Source: Rhizobium phaseoli (GTDB lineage Bacteria; Pseudomonadota; Alphaproteobacteria; Rhizobiales; Rhizobiaceae). From it: a stretch of 64,000 bases of DNA. Shown here one piece after another: positions 9,457 through 17,902 of the stretch. Under the pieces are notes generated by a model, which saw nothing but the letters and a program-made list of their open reading frames with translations, did no database searches and had not been told where the DNA came from. The number at the start of each line of letters is the position of its first letter. Positions within the stretch are counted from its first letter, which is position 1. The stretch spans positions 1-64,000 of the forward strand of contig NZ_WUFT01000017.1 in the NCBI RefSeq assembly GCF_010668805.1. The letters are read 5' to 3'. A program made the translations under genes and the position numbers.

Positions 9457-9760
9457 TCGATCTCTTCGCCAGCGAGCGGCAATGGCAGGATTACAACCCG
9501 AGCGGTTAATATACACGTACTAACATAAGTTGCATATCAACGGTTTGCGTGTTAAAGTGTAACAGAATTTCACATCGTTTAAAATTGTCCCGAAAGACTT
9601 AAGCCAATCGAGACAAGCCCCGGCTATGCTCCGTCAAGCAGCAAGAACGGGATAGACGTTCTGCAGTCAATACTTGGCAGATCACGAAATCGCCATGCCA
9701 TTGACTGAGAAAAAAGGCAAGCCTGATCTCAATCGGTTGCCCTGAACGGGGATTTAACAG
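9457..9760. other. intergenic region between divergent polymerase and protease genes
   Basis: About 300 bp holding the promoters of the divergent O-antigen ligase-like and transglutaminase-like genes. The part nearest the ligase gene is AT-rich (9520-9600). I see no convincing gene, repeat or terminator. Confidence 0.5.
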
Positions 9761-10360
9761 ATGAAGAAAACACTCGTTACACTTCTGGCACTGGCCCTTA
9801 CAGCGGGTAGTACTTGTTCGGCGTTTGCCGCCGGTCCAGCAGGTTTCGCCCGAGGTTTGAACGGCAGTTCGGCGGTCAGCTATATCTCTGAAAAAGGCAA
9901 GATCATTCCGCCCTTCGCCCAGGTGTTGTTCTGTGCTCAGAACCCGTCCGAATGCCGAGACAACAACGGTCTGTCGGTCGTCGCGCTCACCGATGAGCAA
10001 ATGCTGCAGTTGAAGAACGTGAACGGCACCGTCAATCGTACGATGATCGGCCGAAACGATTCCCGCACCGAATTGAACGGTGATGTCTGGAAGGTGAATG
10101 TCCGTAGCGGCGACTGCGAAGATTTCGCACTCACCAAGCGCAGCCGGCTGATCGCGATGGGCTGGTCGTCACGCGCTTTGCGAATCGCGACGGCATTTAC
10201 ACCCTCCGGTGAAGGGCATGCCGTCCTGGTGGTCAGGACCGACAAGGGCGACCTCGTGCTCGACAACAGGCAAAGCAGCATCAAGAACTGGCGGGACACA
10301 GATTTGCGCTGGGACAAGATTCAATCGGGAACAGATCCCTATGTCTGGTATCGGCTGTGA
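9761..10360 (+). CDS. secreted bacterial transglutaminase-like cysteine protease (BTLCP family)
   Basis: The 199-aa product has a signal peptide (MKKTLVTLLALALTAGSTC, cleavage near SAFA-AGP). The catalytic triad of the family is present: Cys in SGDCEDFAL, His in GEGHAVLVV and Asp in LVLDNRQS. BTLCP proteins are periplasmic proteases often found near type I secretion or surface adhesin genes, where LapG-type members cleave adhesins. No LapD-type GGDEF/EAL partner is encoded nearby, so a LapG role towards the RapA-like adhesin cannot be claimed. GGGGAT precedes the ATG. A hairpin follows the stop. Confidence 0.87.
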   Translation: MKKTLVTLLALALTAGSTCSAFAAGPAGFARGLNGSSAVSYISEKGKIIPPFAQVLFCAQNPSECRDNNGLSVVALTDEQMLQLKNVNGTVNRTMIGRNDSRTELNGDVWKVNVRSGDCEDFALTKRSRLIAMGWSSRALRIATAFTPSGEGHAVLVVRTDKGDLVLDNRQSSIKNWRDTDLRWDKIQSGTDPYVWYRL

Positions 10361-10405
10361 CCGCGGGCGCGCCAAAATAAACTGAACGCACCTTCTTCGA
10401 GATCG

Positions 10406-10437
10406 AAGTCGAGCCGCTCTGACGAACGGCTCGACTT
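10406..10437 (+). terminator. hairpin, likely terminator of the transglutaminase-like gene
   Basis: An 11-bp perfect stem AAGTCGAGCCG / CGGCTCGACTT with a 10-nt loop lies about 45 nt after the stop. The downstream T-tract is poor, so it may be a rho-assisted or stabilising hairpin. Confidence 0.6.
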
Positions 10438-10581
10438 GTCATATTGCCCCCACAGACCTATGTTTTTTGGCATCGACGGGGCCGCCGACAGAAAGCTGCA
10501 GTGCTCCAAGTTCGATCTCCGGTGTGGGTATCAAGCGATCTTCGATATTGTCTTTTCGCCCAGATTAAGTATGACGGTCGC

Positions 10582-10600
10582 CATGCTGCGACGCAGCATG
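10582..10600. promoter_or_regulatory. 19-bp dyad upstream of the UDP-glucose dehydrogenase gene
   Basis: CATGCTGCG and CGCAGCATG are perfect inverted arms around a single A, ending 29 nt before the ATG at 10630. With one central base it is more likely an operator for a dimeric regulator than an RNA hairpin. The cognate regulator is not evident. Confidence 0.5.
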
Positions 10601-10629
10601 ACGTTCTACTCTAATGATTTGAGGGAAAT

Positions 10630-11958
10630 ATGCGCATCACGATGATTGGATCAGGCTATGTCGGCCTCGTTTCAGGCGTTTGCTTTGCGGATTTCGGCCA
10701 CGACGTCATCTGCGTCGACAAGGATCTGAGTAAGATCGAAGCCCTTCGCGACGGCCGCATTCCGATCTTCGAGCCGGGTCTGGAGCAATTGGTCGCCGAA
10801 AATACCAGCACTGGCCGCCTGTCGTTTTCGACGGATGTCGGCGAAAGCGTCCGCAGCGCCGATGTCGTGTTTATCGCGGTCGGCACACCATCGCGGCGCG
10901 GCGACGGCCACGCGGATCTTTCCTATGTCTACGCCGCTGCGCGCGAAATAGCGACTTACGTGGAAGGCTTCACCGTTATCGTCACCAAGTCGACGGTGCC
11001 GGTCGGCACCGGCGACGAAGTCGAGCGCATCATGCGCGAAACCAATCCTGCGGCGGATGTCGCCGTCGTTTCCAATCCGGAGTTCCTGCGCGAAGGCGCG
11101 GCGATCGAAGATTTCAAGCGTCCCGACCGTATCGTCATCGGGCTGAATGACGATCGGGCGCGCGAAACCATGACCGAGGTCTATCGGCCGCTTTATCTCA
11201 ACCAGGCACCCCTGGTCTTCACCACCCGCCGCACGTCGGAACTGATCAAATACGCGGCCAATGCATTCCTCGCCATGAAGATTACCTTCATCAACGAGAT
11301 TGCCGATCTCTGCGAGCGGGTCGACGCAAACGTCCAGGACGTTTCGCGCGGCATCGGTCTCGATGGCCGTATCGGCGCCAAATTCCTGCATGCAGGGCCA
11401 GGTTACGGCGGCTCGTGCTTCCCCAAGGATACGCTTGCTCTTGCCAAGACGGCGCAGGATTTCGACGCGCCGGTCCGTCTCATCGAGACGACGATTTCGA
11501 TCAACGACAACCGCAAGCGGGCGATGGGACGCAAGGTCATTTCGGCCGTCGGCGGTGATATTCGCGGCAAGAAGATTGCCATCCTCGGCCTGACCTTCAA
11601 GCCGAACACCGACGACATGCGCGACAGCCCGGCGATTGCCGTCATCCAGACCTTGCAGGACGCCGGCGCCCAGGTGGTCGGCTACGATCCCGAGGGCATG
11701 GAGAATGCCCGCAAGGTGATCGAGAACATCGAATATGCGAGCGGTCCCTATGAAGCGGCCGCTGGTGCGGATGCGCTCGTCATCGTCACCGAATGGAACC
11801 AGTTCCGCGCACTCGATTTCAATCGCCTGAAGCAGTCGATGCGCGCCCCGGTCCTGGTCGACCTGCGCAATATCTACCGCAGCGACGAGGTTCGCAAACA
11901 CGGCTTTACCTATACGGGCATCGGCACCAATCTCTATCAGGAATCGACAAACGCCTGA
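10630..11958 (+). CDS. ugd: UDP-glucose 6-dehydrogenase
   Basis: At 442 aa it matches the usual length of bacterial UDP-glucose dehydrogenases, called RkpK in some rhizobia. The NAD site MIGSGYVGLVSGVCFADFGH starts at residue 5, and the catalytic Cys (about residue 263) is in PGYGGSCFPKDT. The C-terminal UDP-binding domain has ILGLTFKPNTDDMRDSP. It oxidises UDP-glucose twice to UDP-glucuronate in the cytoplasm, feeding acidic polysaccharides and, via the epimerase encoded at 21026, UDP-galacturonate. GAGGGAAAT precedes the ATG. It appears monocistronic, with a terminator after it. Confidence 0.95.
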   Translation: MRITMIGSGYVGLVSGVCFADFGHDVICVDKDLSKIEALRDGRIPIFEPGLEQLVAENTSTGRLSFSTDVGESVRSADVVFIAVGTPSRRGDGHADLSYVYAAAREIATYVEGFTVIVTKSTVPVGTGDEVERIMRETNPAADVAVVSNPEFLREGAAIEDFKRPDRIVIGLNDDRARETMTEVYRPLYLNQAPLVFTTRRTSELIKYAANAFLAMKITFINEIADLCERVDANVQDVSRGIGLDGRIGAKFLHAGPGYGGSCFPKDTLALAKTAQDFDAPVRLIETTISINDNRKRAMGRKVISAVGGDIRGKKIAILGLTFKPNTDDMRDSPAIAVIQTLQDAGAQVVGYDPEGMENARKVIENIEYASGPYEAAAGADALVIVTEWNQFRALDFNRLKQSMRAPVLVDLRNIYRSDEVRKHGFTYTGIGTNLYQESTNA

Positions 11959-11987
11959 CAGGTTCCGATGAACCGGTAATTGTCCTG

Positions 11988-12023
11988 ACGCCGCGGAGCA
12001 AAATCCCGCGGCGTTTGGTTTTT
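11988..12023 (+). terminator. rho-independent terminator after ugd
   Basis: Stem ACGCCGCGG / CCGCGGCGT (9 bp) with a 9-nt loop, followed by TTGGTTTTT. It lies between the stop of ugd and the convergent phosphatase gene. Confidence 0.85.
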
Positions 12024-12069
12024 GGAGTACCGCGCCGAAAGCCTGAATGGTCGGGTCACGCCTGCAGAT

Positions 12070-12855
12070 CTAATTGAGGATCCCGACCCGCGTCCCTTTT
12101 ATCGTCAGCACGGTCAGCCGGCCCGTTGCCGAAACCGCGGTGTCGATACCGATTCGTTGCGGGCCGAATGTCGGGATTCGTGCCGGGGTATGCCCATGGA
12201 TGACGAGGACGGGAAGCTGCGGTCCTTCATCCAGGAAGGGTTGACGGATCCACATCAGATCGCTGTCTTTCTGCTTCTTGAGGTCGATGCCCGGTTTGAC
12301 GCCGGCATGGACGAAGACCACCCTTCCCATCCGCAGCATGATCGGCAGCGATTCGAGGAATTCGATGTGACGCTCGGGGATCATGTTGCGAATGACGCGG
12401 GCAATCATTTCGCTTCCGGCCGCCGACTGCAGCAGATGCTCGATATCGATACCGTATGAATGCAAGGTCTCCGTCCCGGCAAAACCCAGCCATTCAAGAA
12501 TGCGCGCCGGTTTGCGATAAAGCTTCACCAGCTCCGCGTCGTGATTGCCGCACAGCGCGAAGCGCTGAAATCCCGGCGGCGGGGTCTTGCTCAGGAACTC
12601 CAGCACCGCGCTCGAATCAGGCCCGCGGTCGACATAATCGCCGAGCAAGAGGATAAGTTTCGGCCCCTGAATACGCGCGGCGTCGTCCTCGATGCGGCGA
12701 TGCGCCTCGACAAGCTCGTTATAACATCCGTGAACATCGCTCATCGCGTACACCGCAGCGAAGTCGCCTTCGGCAAACGTCAGCCGAGCGCGCCCTTTGC
12801 GGTTAGCGGCCAGTATCGGTATCTGTCGTCGCCACGGCCCGAGATAGTTAAACAT
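12070..12855 (-). CDS. calcineurin-like metallophosphoesterase (serine/threonine phosphatase type)
   Basis: The 261-aa product carries the PPP-type metal motifs in order: SDVHGCYNE (about residue 39), LLGDYVDRGPDS (about 71) and CGNHDAELV (about 101), plus the later His motifs FVHAGVK and VIHGHTP. It should hydrolyse phosphomonoesters or diadenosine polyphosphates using a bimetal centre; the substrate is unknown. It is convergent with ugd and has no operon partner. A strong hairpin (12872-12898) lies just upstream of its ATG. Confidence 0.88.
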   Translation of the reverse strand: MFNYLGPWRRQIPILAANRKGRARLTFAEGDFAAVYAMSDVHGCYNELVEAHRRIEDDAARIQGPKLILLLGDYVDRGPDSSAVLEFLSKTPPPGFQRFALCGNHDAELVKLYRKPARILEWLGFAGTETLHSYGIDIEHLLQSAAGSEMIARVIRNMIPERHIEFLESLPIMLRMGRVVFVHAGVKPGIDLKKQKDSDLMWIRQPFLDEGPQLPVLVIHGHTPARIPTFGPQRIGIDTAVSATGRLTVLTIKGTRVGILN

Positions 12856-13531
12856 GTAACCCGTTTATGCGATCCGATAGCACACGAGGCTATCGGATAA
12901 GCTCCATTCCTTATCCATCCCTGCGTGGGATGAAGCTCAGTGTTCAAAAAGAAGTAGGCCTGATCACGGCCTTTTGGAAATTGTAACCGGAACCGGTTGC
13001 GATATTCGAAACGAAATAATCCGTCGCTATTTGCTGCGCCGGCTGGGCCGAGTTGGCGCCTCCATCGCTGCCGAAACCGCCTCCTCCGCACGGGACACCG
13101 CACCTTCGCATCGAATCAATCCTCACATCGCCACCTTTGCAGATCGGCTTTCCGAGGCACCCGTTCGCCGCTCACGCGACGCGCCTGCTAGAAACGCCAG
13201 TTGTAGTCGGTCATTTTAGAAGGCGTCACGGCTATTATTGCGCAGCATTTTGGTATGCGATGGTTAATTCAGCGTTAAATCAAATTACTGGTTCCGTAAG
13301 CGGCTGTGTCAATCACCGGCTCTCCAAGCGAGAGAACTTCTGGCAATCGGATTTCCACAGGCAATGCCGCCTGAAAAGCTGCAAAAATCAACTATAGCGA
13401 GAGCCGACGTAAAAAAATAAACGCTTAAGATTATCGTGCTTGACGCTGCCGCGGCGCCGCATAATGATGGCGCATTGCAGCGTGAATGACATCCTTCACC
13501 AAATCTCAGATCAAAAACTGCGGGGTGCGAA
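12856..13531. other. intergenic region, no convincing gene
   Basis: About 675 bp between the phosphatase and KTSC genes. Short frames on both strands (for example 12944-13126) overlap each other and resemble no family I know. The left end holds the hairpin at 12872-12898; the part from about 13200 to 13500 is relatively AT-rich and may contain the promoter for the KTSC gene. Confidence 0.5.
12872..12898. promoter_or_regulatory. perfect hairpin in the 5' region of the phosphatase gene
   Basis: ATCCGATAGC / GCTATCGGAT form a 10-bp perfect stem around a 7-nt loop, 16 nt upstream of the phosphatase ATG. Neither strand has a T-tract, so this is not a standard terminator. It could be an operator or a 5' leader structure. 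Confidence 0.45.
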
Positions 13532-13735
13532 GTGGAAACTGCGGTTGATTCGAAACTTATCGAGGCGATCACCTACGACGAAGACAGCCGGCATCTACGG
13601 GTCTATCTGACAAACGGTCAGAGGCGAGAATATGAAGGCGTCCCCAAGGGCGTCGTCGTCGGATTGACGATGGCGGAATCCCCGGGAAATTTTTATATGA
13701 CGGCAATCAGAGGTAAATATCCTCCCCGTCCCTAA
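13532..13735 (+). CDS. KTSC domain protein
   Basis: This 67-aa protein starts at a GTG with GGGG about 8 nt upstream. The sequence SKLIEAITYDEDSRHLRVYL followed by NGQRREYEGVP and a C-terminal NFYMTAIRGKYP fits the small KTSC domain (PF13619), found alone or fused to lysyl-tRNA synthetase-like or RNA-binding proteins. The function is unknown; RNA binding has been suggested for the family. It stands alone between an intergenic region and a convergent hydrolase gene. Confidence 0.8.
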   Translation: METAVDSKLIEAITYDEDSRHLRVYLTNGQRREYEGVPKGVVVGLTMAESPGNFYMTAIRGKYPPRP

Positions 13736-13758
13736 GGATCTATCATCTCAGCCGAGAT

Positions 13759-13784
13759 GCGGGACCGGCATTTACCGGCCCCGC
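13759..13784. terminator. hairpin between convergent KTSC and hydrolase genes
   Basis: GCGGGACCGG and CCGGCCCCGC pair across a 6-nt loop with a single mismatch. It sits in the 80-bp convergent gap. T-tracts are absent, so terminator activity is uncertain. Confidence 0.5.
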
Positions 13785-13815
13785 AATCAGCACCACCGCG
13801 TAGCGGCACATTCCA

Positions 13816-14421
13816 TCAATAGCCACTGAAGAAATCGCGAACTGCATTGATCTCGAGCGGCGTAATCTCATGGCCGCCGGGATGCCATACCGTCCTGACA
13901 TCAGCCCCGCGATCTTTCAGATGCTCCGACAGCGCCTCGGTCACGGGGACAGAAGCGATCGGATCCCGCTGGCCGGCCGTCACCAGCACCTTTCTCCCCG
14001 CGAGCGTTGCCTGGGCTTCGGGCTGAAACGGAATGAGCGGGTGCATCAAAACCGCAGCATCGAAGATACCCTTCTCGATCAGCACATTGGCAAGAATGTT
14101 TGCGCCGTTCGAAAAACCCAGGCCGAGAATCTGGGAAGCCTGGTGCGCCTCAGCCAATGCCCTGACATAAGCGGCCATCTTCTCCGTCGCCCGTGAAAGG
14201 TCGGCCATGTCGTAGACCCCCTCCCCGGTGCGCCGGAAGAACCGCGCCGCGCCATGTTCGGAAACGTCGCCGCGCGGCGAGACAACCGTCGCTTCGGGCA
14301 GCAGGCGTCGGCCGAAATCGAAGAACTGGTTCTCGTCGCCACCGGTGCCGTGCAACACCAGCAGAATGGGTTTATCAGGTGCACCGGCATGCAGCCGGTG
14401 CACATATCCAGCTTCGGTCAT
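13816..14421 (-). CDS. alpha/beta hydrolase, carboxylesterase/MhqD-like
   Basis: The 201-aa protein has the serine hydrolase core: oxyanion region LHGTGGDENQ, nucleophile elbow GLGFSNGAN, Asp in GQRDPIAS and His in HPGGHEI. It resembles the phospholipase/carboxylesterase branch that includes B. subtilis MhqD. The ATG has AAGGAG upstream and starts 11 nt after the stop of the ring-cleaving dioxygenase gene, so the two form an operon. MhqD- and MhqO-type genes are linked in quinone and electrophile resistance, which suggests a role in detoxifying aromatic electrophiles; that is inference from pairing. Confidence 0.85.
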   Translation of the reverse strand: MTEAGYVHRLHAGAPDKPILLVLHGTGGDENQFFDFGRRLLPEATVVSPRGDVSEHGAARFFRRTGEGVYDMADLSRATEKMAAYVRALAEAHQASQILGLGFSNGANILANVLIEKGIFDAAVLMHPLIPFQPEAQATLAGRKVLVTAGQRDPIASVPVTEALSEHLKDRGADVRTVWHPGGHEITPLEINAVRDFFSGY

Positions 14422-14432
14422 GTCGCCTCTCC

Positions 14433-15365
14433 TTACGCTTCGAGCGGCTGCAGGTGTTGCTCGAGCAGCGCGCGAAGATGGGCGTGCTGCTGCGGCAGTT
14501 TCAGAGCTTCGCCGAGGTGGGCCGTATCCTCATCGCGGTCAAAGCCCGGCTCATTGGTCGCGACCTCGAACAGCACACCGCCCGGCGTGCGGAAATAGAT
14601 CGCCCAGAAATAATCGCGGTCGATCACCGGGGTAACCTGATAGCCGGTGTCCATCAGCGCCTTGCGCACTTCGAGTTGCTTCTCGCGATTTTCGACGGCG
14701 AAGGCGACGTGGTGGACGGAACCGGCGCCCGGAAGAGCGCGGGCAATATTCGGCATGGTCTCGAGATCGATGAGATGCGCGCCGTTGCCGTCAGGCTTGA
14801 TCAGCCGCTTGACGCCGTCCCGTTCCTCGCCGACCTCGTAGCCCATGAACTTCAGGAGTTCGGCGGTGGCGCCTTCATCCCGCAGGCGCATGGCGACGGA
14901 ATGGAAGCCGCGAATGGCGTGGTCTTCGCTGATGCCGGCATGTGTCCAGGCTTGACGGGCATCGTCCCTGACCTCGACGAGCGCAAAACCGTCACCGTCG
15001 GGGCCGGAAAAATTCAGGCGTTTCTCGCCGAAGCTTTCCTCGGCCTTCAGCCCGCCGATGTTCAACGTGCTGAAACGATCGCTCCAGAAGCCAAGCGAGC
15101 CTTGCGGAACGGAAAACACCGTCGTGCCGACCTCCCCTGTGCCCGGACGGCCCTGCGCCATCTTCGGGAATGGGAAATAGGTCATGACAGTGCCCGGCGC
15201 ACCGGTCTCATCACCATAATAGAGATGATAGACGTCAGGTGCGTCGAAGTTCACCGTCTTCTTGACGCGGCGCAAGCCAAGCGCATTGGTGAAGAACTGG
15301 TTGTTGGTACGGGCGTCCTCCGCCATTGACGTGACGTGGTGCAGACCCTTGATCTGATCGAGCAT
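14433..15365 (-). CDS. ring-cleaving extradiol dioxygenase, MhqO-like (VOC superfamily)
   Basis: At 310 aa it has two vicinal-oxygen-chelate modules. Likely metal ligands are His in IKGLHHVTSM (residue ~9-10), His in GSVHHVAFAV and Glu in GGVLFEVATN, the H-H-E pattern of type I extradiol enzymes. This matches the ring-cleaving dioxygenase family including B. subtilis MhqA/MhqO (hydroquinone-type substrates). It probably uses Fe(II) and O2 in the cytoplasm. AAAGGGG precedes the ATG. It is the first gene of a two-gene operon with the hydrolase. No MhqR-type MarR regulator is adjacent. Confidence 0.88.
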   Translation of the reverse strand: MLDQIKGLHHVTSMAEDARTNNQFFTNALGLRRVKKTVNFDAPDVYHLYYGDETGAPGTVMTYFPFPKMAQGRPGTGEVGTTVFSVPQGSLGFWSDRFSTLNIGGLKAEESFGEKRLNFSGPDGDGFALVEVRDDARQAWTHAGISEDHAIRGFHSVAMRLRDEGATAELLKFMGYEVGEERDGVKRLIKPDGNGAHLIDLETMPNIARALPGAGSVHHVAFAVENREKQLEVRKALMDTGYQVTPVIDRDYFWAIYFRTPGGVLFEVATNEPGFDRDEDTAHLGEALKLPQQHAHLRALLEQHLQPLEA

Positions 15366-15495
15366 GTGAGACCCCTTTCTTGCCCGCGGTCCGCGGGCTT
15401 TCGATGAGGCTAAGATGCGCGCTGAGGCTCACTGCGAACAGACCCGTATACCAAAACGCATTGTCTTCTTTTAGTGAACAAAGACCGCCGCGCGT

Positions 15496-16203
15496 TCACA
15501 GTTCGGCATCGTGGGGATCGACCGGCAATTGCCAGTCGATCGGCTCGCGTCCCCGCGATTGCAGGAAGCCATTCGCCTTCGAAAAATGCCCGCAGCCGAA
15601 AAACCCGCTATGAGCCGAAAGCGGCGAGGGATGCGGCGCCCTGAGCACGAGATGCCGCGTCGTATCGACGAAGGCGGCTTTGCGCTGGGCATAAGAGCCC
15701 CAGAGCATGAAGACGACGGATTCGCATTCGTCGTTGATTTTGCGGATGACGGCGTCGGTGAAGCGCTCCCACCCCTTGCCCTGATGGGCCGCAGCCTGCC
15801 CTTCCTCGACGGTCAGCACGCTGTTTAGCAGCAGCACGCCCTGTCTTGCCCAATGTTCGAGAAAACCGTGACGCGCTGGCGCGATGCCGAGATCCGTCTG
15901 CATCTCCTTGTAGATATTGACGAGGGACGGCGGGATGCGAACGCCCGGCCGCACGCTGAAGCACAGCCCATGGGCTTGCCCCAACCCGTGATAGGGATCC
16001 TGGCCGAGAATGACGACCTTGACGCTGGAGATCGGCGTCAGGTCGAGGGCGCGGAAATACTCGCTGCCGCGGGGGAAAATCCGTTTACCGGCCTGCTTTT
16101 GCGTCACAAGAAAGGATTTGAGTTGCTGCATATAGGGGCTGGAGAACTCCGCCGCCAAGGCGGCCTTCCAGCTCTCTTCGAGACTGACTGACGTATCGCT
16201 CAT
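15496..16203 (-). CDS. ung: uracil-DNA glycosylase
   Basis: Family 1 UDG of 235 aa from the ATG at 16203 (AAGGG 8 nt upstream; a longer frame from 16242 adds 13 unlikely residues). The water-activating loop GQDPYHGLGQAHGL, the LLLNSVLTVE segment and the HPSPLSAHSGFFG minor-groove loop are intact. It removes uracil from DNA to start base-excision repair. It is a stand-alone gene on the minus strand, unrelated to the sugar-nucleotide genes around it. Confidence 0.97.
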   Translation of the reverse strand: MSDTSVSLEESWKAALAAEFSSPYMQQLKSFLVTQKQAGKRIFPRGSEYFRALDLTPISSVKVVILGQDPYHGLGQAHGLCFSVRPGVRIPPSLVNIYKEMQTDLGIAPARHGFLEHWARQGVLLLNSVLTVEEGQAAAHQGKGWERFTDAVIRKINDECESVVFMLWGSYAQRKAAFVDTTRHLVLRAPHPSPLSAHSGFFGCGHFSKANGFLQSRGREPIDWQLPVDPHDAEL

Positions 16204-16439
16204 CCAGCAAACCCTTCGCATATGACGAAACAACGGACACACGGTTCTAACAAAATCGATCTACGCTGCAATGCCTGCCCGCTCGGCAATGGGTCTACGC
16301 CTTTGGGATAGGCGAGAGAAGATTGCGAGAGGCTGTCCGAGGCACGGTTGTCCGTGTTTAACTATATGACGTCTTCGGTATTTACGCCGGCAGGCGGCCT
16401 GAGTAGAACCTTGATCATAAACCGGGGACATGTCTTCAA

Positions 16440-17864
16440 ATGAAATTCGGCACGAGCGGCCTTCGCGGACTTTCAGTGGATCTCAAGGGACGCGCTTCTG
16501 CGCTTTATGCGACGGCGTTCGGCAAATATCTGCTGCAGACCGGCAAGGCGAAGGTCGGCGATGCCATTCTGATCGGCCGCGATTTTCGCGATTCAAGCCC
16601 CGATATTTCGGGAAATTGTGCCGGCGCACTCGCCACGCTCGGCTTCCGGGTATTCGACTGCGGCAATGTCCCGACGCCCGCCCTTGCCCTCTATGGTCTC
16701 GAGAGCATCGCGGCATGTCTGATGGTCACCGGTTCGCATATTCCGGCGGACCGCAACGGCATCAAGTTCTATCGCCCGGACGGCGAGATCGACAAATCGG
16801 ACGAGGCTCATATCACCACATCGGCGGCCGAGATCGAACGAACAGGCGAGCCCGTTGCAGAGGCACCGGCCATGACCGAAGATCATGAAGCGATCTGCCG
16901 GCAGCTCTTTTTCCAACGCAATGCCGCCCTGCTGCCGCAAGGCGCGCTATCCGGTCTGAAGATCGGCGTCTACCAGCACAGCACCGTCGCCCGCGACCTG
17001 CTGGTTGACATTCTCGCCCATTACGGCGCCGAGATCACCGCTCTCGGGCGTTCGGAGAGTTTCATTCCCGTCGACACCGAAGCCGTTTCCGAGGAGACGG
17101 TGACACTGATGAAGCACTGGGTGTCCGAGCATAAATTCGATGCGATCGTCTCGACCGATGGCGACGGTGACCGCCCGCTGGTCACCGACGAAACCGGCAC
17201 GCCGTTGCGCGGCGACCTTCTCGGCCTTGTCGCAGCCAATTTTCTCGGCGCCGGCACGGTGGTGACACCGGTTACCTCCAATTCCGGCATCGAGGCGGCG
17301 GGCTCGTTCACCGTCAGGCGCACTCGGGTCGGCTCGCCCTTCGTCATCGCGGCCATGGAAGAGGCCGTGGCGGCCGGCGAGGATCATGTCATGGGCTTTG
17401 AGGCCAATGGCGGGCTGCTGACCGCAACCCCTTTCGATATCAACGGCCAAAATGTACGCGCCTTGCCGACGCGCGACTGTTTTCTCCCGATGCTCGCGAT
17501 CCTGTCGCTGGCCGCCGTTCGCCGGCAGCCGCTCTCGGCCATTGCCGCCTCCTATCACCTGCCCTTTGCCGCTGCCGATCGCCTGGAGAATTTTCCGGTT
17601 GAGACGAGTGCTGCGCTGATGGAACATCTGCGCGCCTCCAATGAAAACCTTGCCGCCTTCCTGCAGCCGGTCGGCGAAGTAGCGACGAAATCCGACGTCG
17701 ACGGACTGCGCGTGACGCTGAGAGACGGCAGGATCATGCATTTCCGCCCCTCCGGCAATGCGCCGGAAATGCGCTGTTACGTCGAAGCCAGGAGCGAAAC
17801 TGCGGCCCTGGATCTGCTGAAGACAGGGCTCACCCAAATAACGGACTGGGCAGACGCCCGCTAA
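16440..17864 (+). CDS. phosphomannomutase
   Basis: A 474-aa member of the alpha-D-phosphohexomutase family. The phosphoserine loop is TGSHIPADRNG with Ser99, the metal loop is DGDGDRP (Asp240, 242, 244), and the C-terminal phosphate-binding loop is RPSGNAPEMR. It converts mannose-6-phosphate to mannose-1-phosphate for GDP-mannose synthesis. NoeK/ManB-type naming fits, since a ManC-type gene follows after 38 bp. GGGGAC lies about 11 nt before the ATG; the overlapping ATG at 16430 is out of frame. Confidence 0.92.
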   Translation: MKFGTSGLRGLSVDLKGRASALYATAFGKYLLQTGKAKVGDAILIGRDFRDSSPDISGNCAGALATLGFRVFDCGNVPTPALALYGLESIAACLMVTGSHIPADRNGIKFYRPDGEIDKSDEAHITTSAAEIERTGEPVAEAPAMTEDHEAICRQLFFQRNAALLPQGALSGLKIGVYQHSTVARDLLVDILAHYGAEITALGRSESFIPVDTEAVSEETVTLMKHWVSEHKFDAIVSTDGDGDRPLVTDETGTPLRGDLLGLVAANFLGAGTVVTPVTSNSGIEAAGSFTVRRTRVGSPFVIAAMEEAVAAGEDHVMGFEANGGLLTATPFDINGQNVRALPTRDCFLPMLAILSLAAVRRQPLSAIAASYHLPFAAADRLENFPVETSAALMEHLRASNENLAAFLQPVGEVATKSDVDGLRVTLRDGRIMHFRPSGNAPEMRCYVEARSETAALDLLKTGLTQITDWADAR

Positions 17865-17902
17865 AACATGCCACGAACAAGCTTTTTTTAAGGAACCCGC
17901 CT

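Noticed and set aside
12944..13126. 60-codon minus-strand frame upstream of the phosphatase
   Set aside because: Overlapping frames in several phases, low complexity Gly/Ser content and no known relatives recalled.
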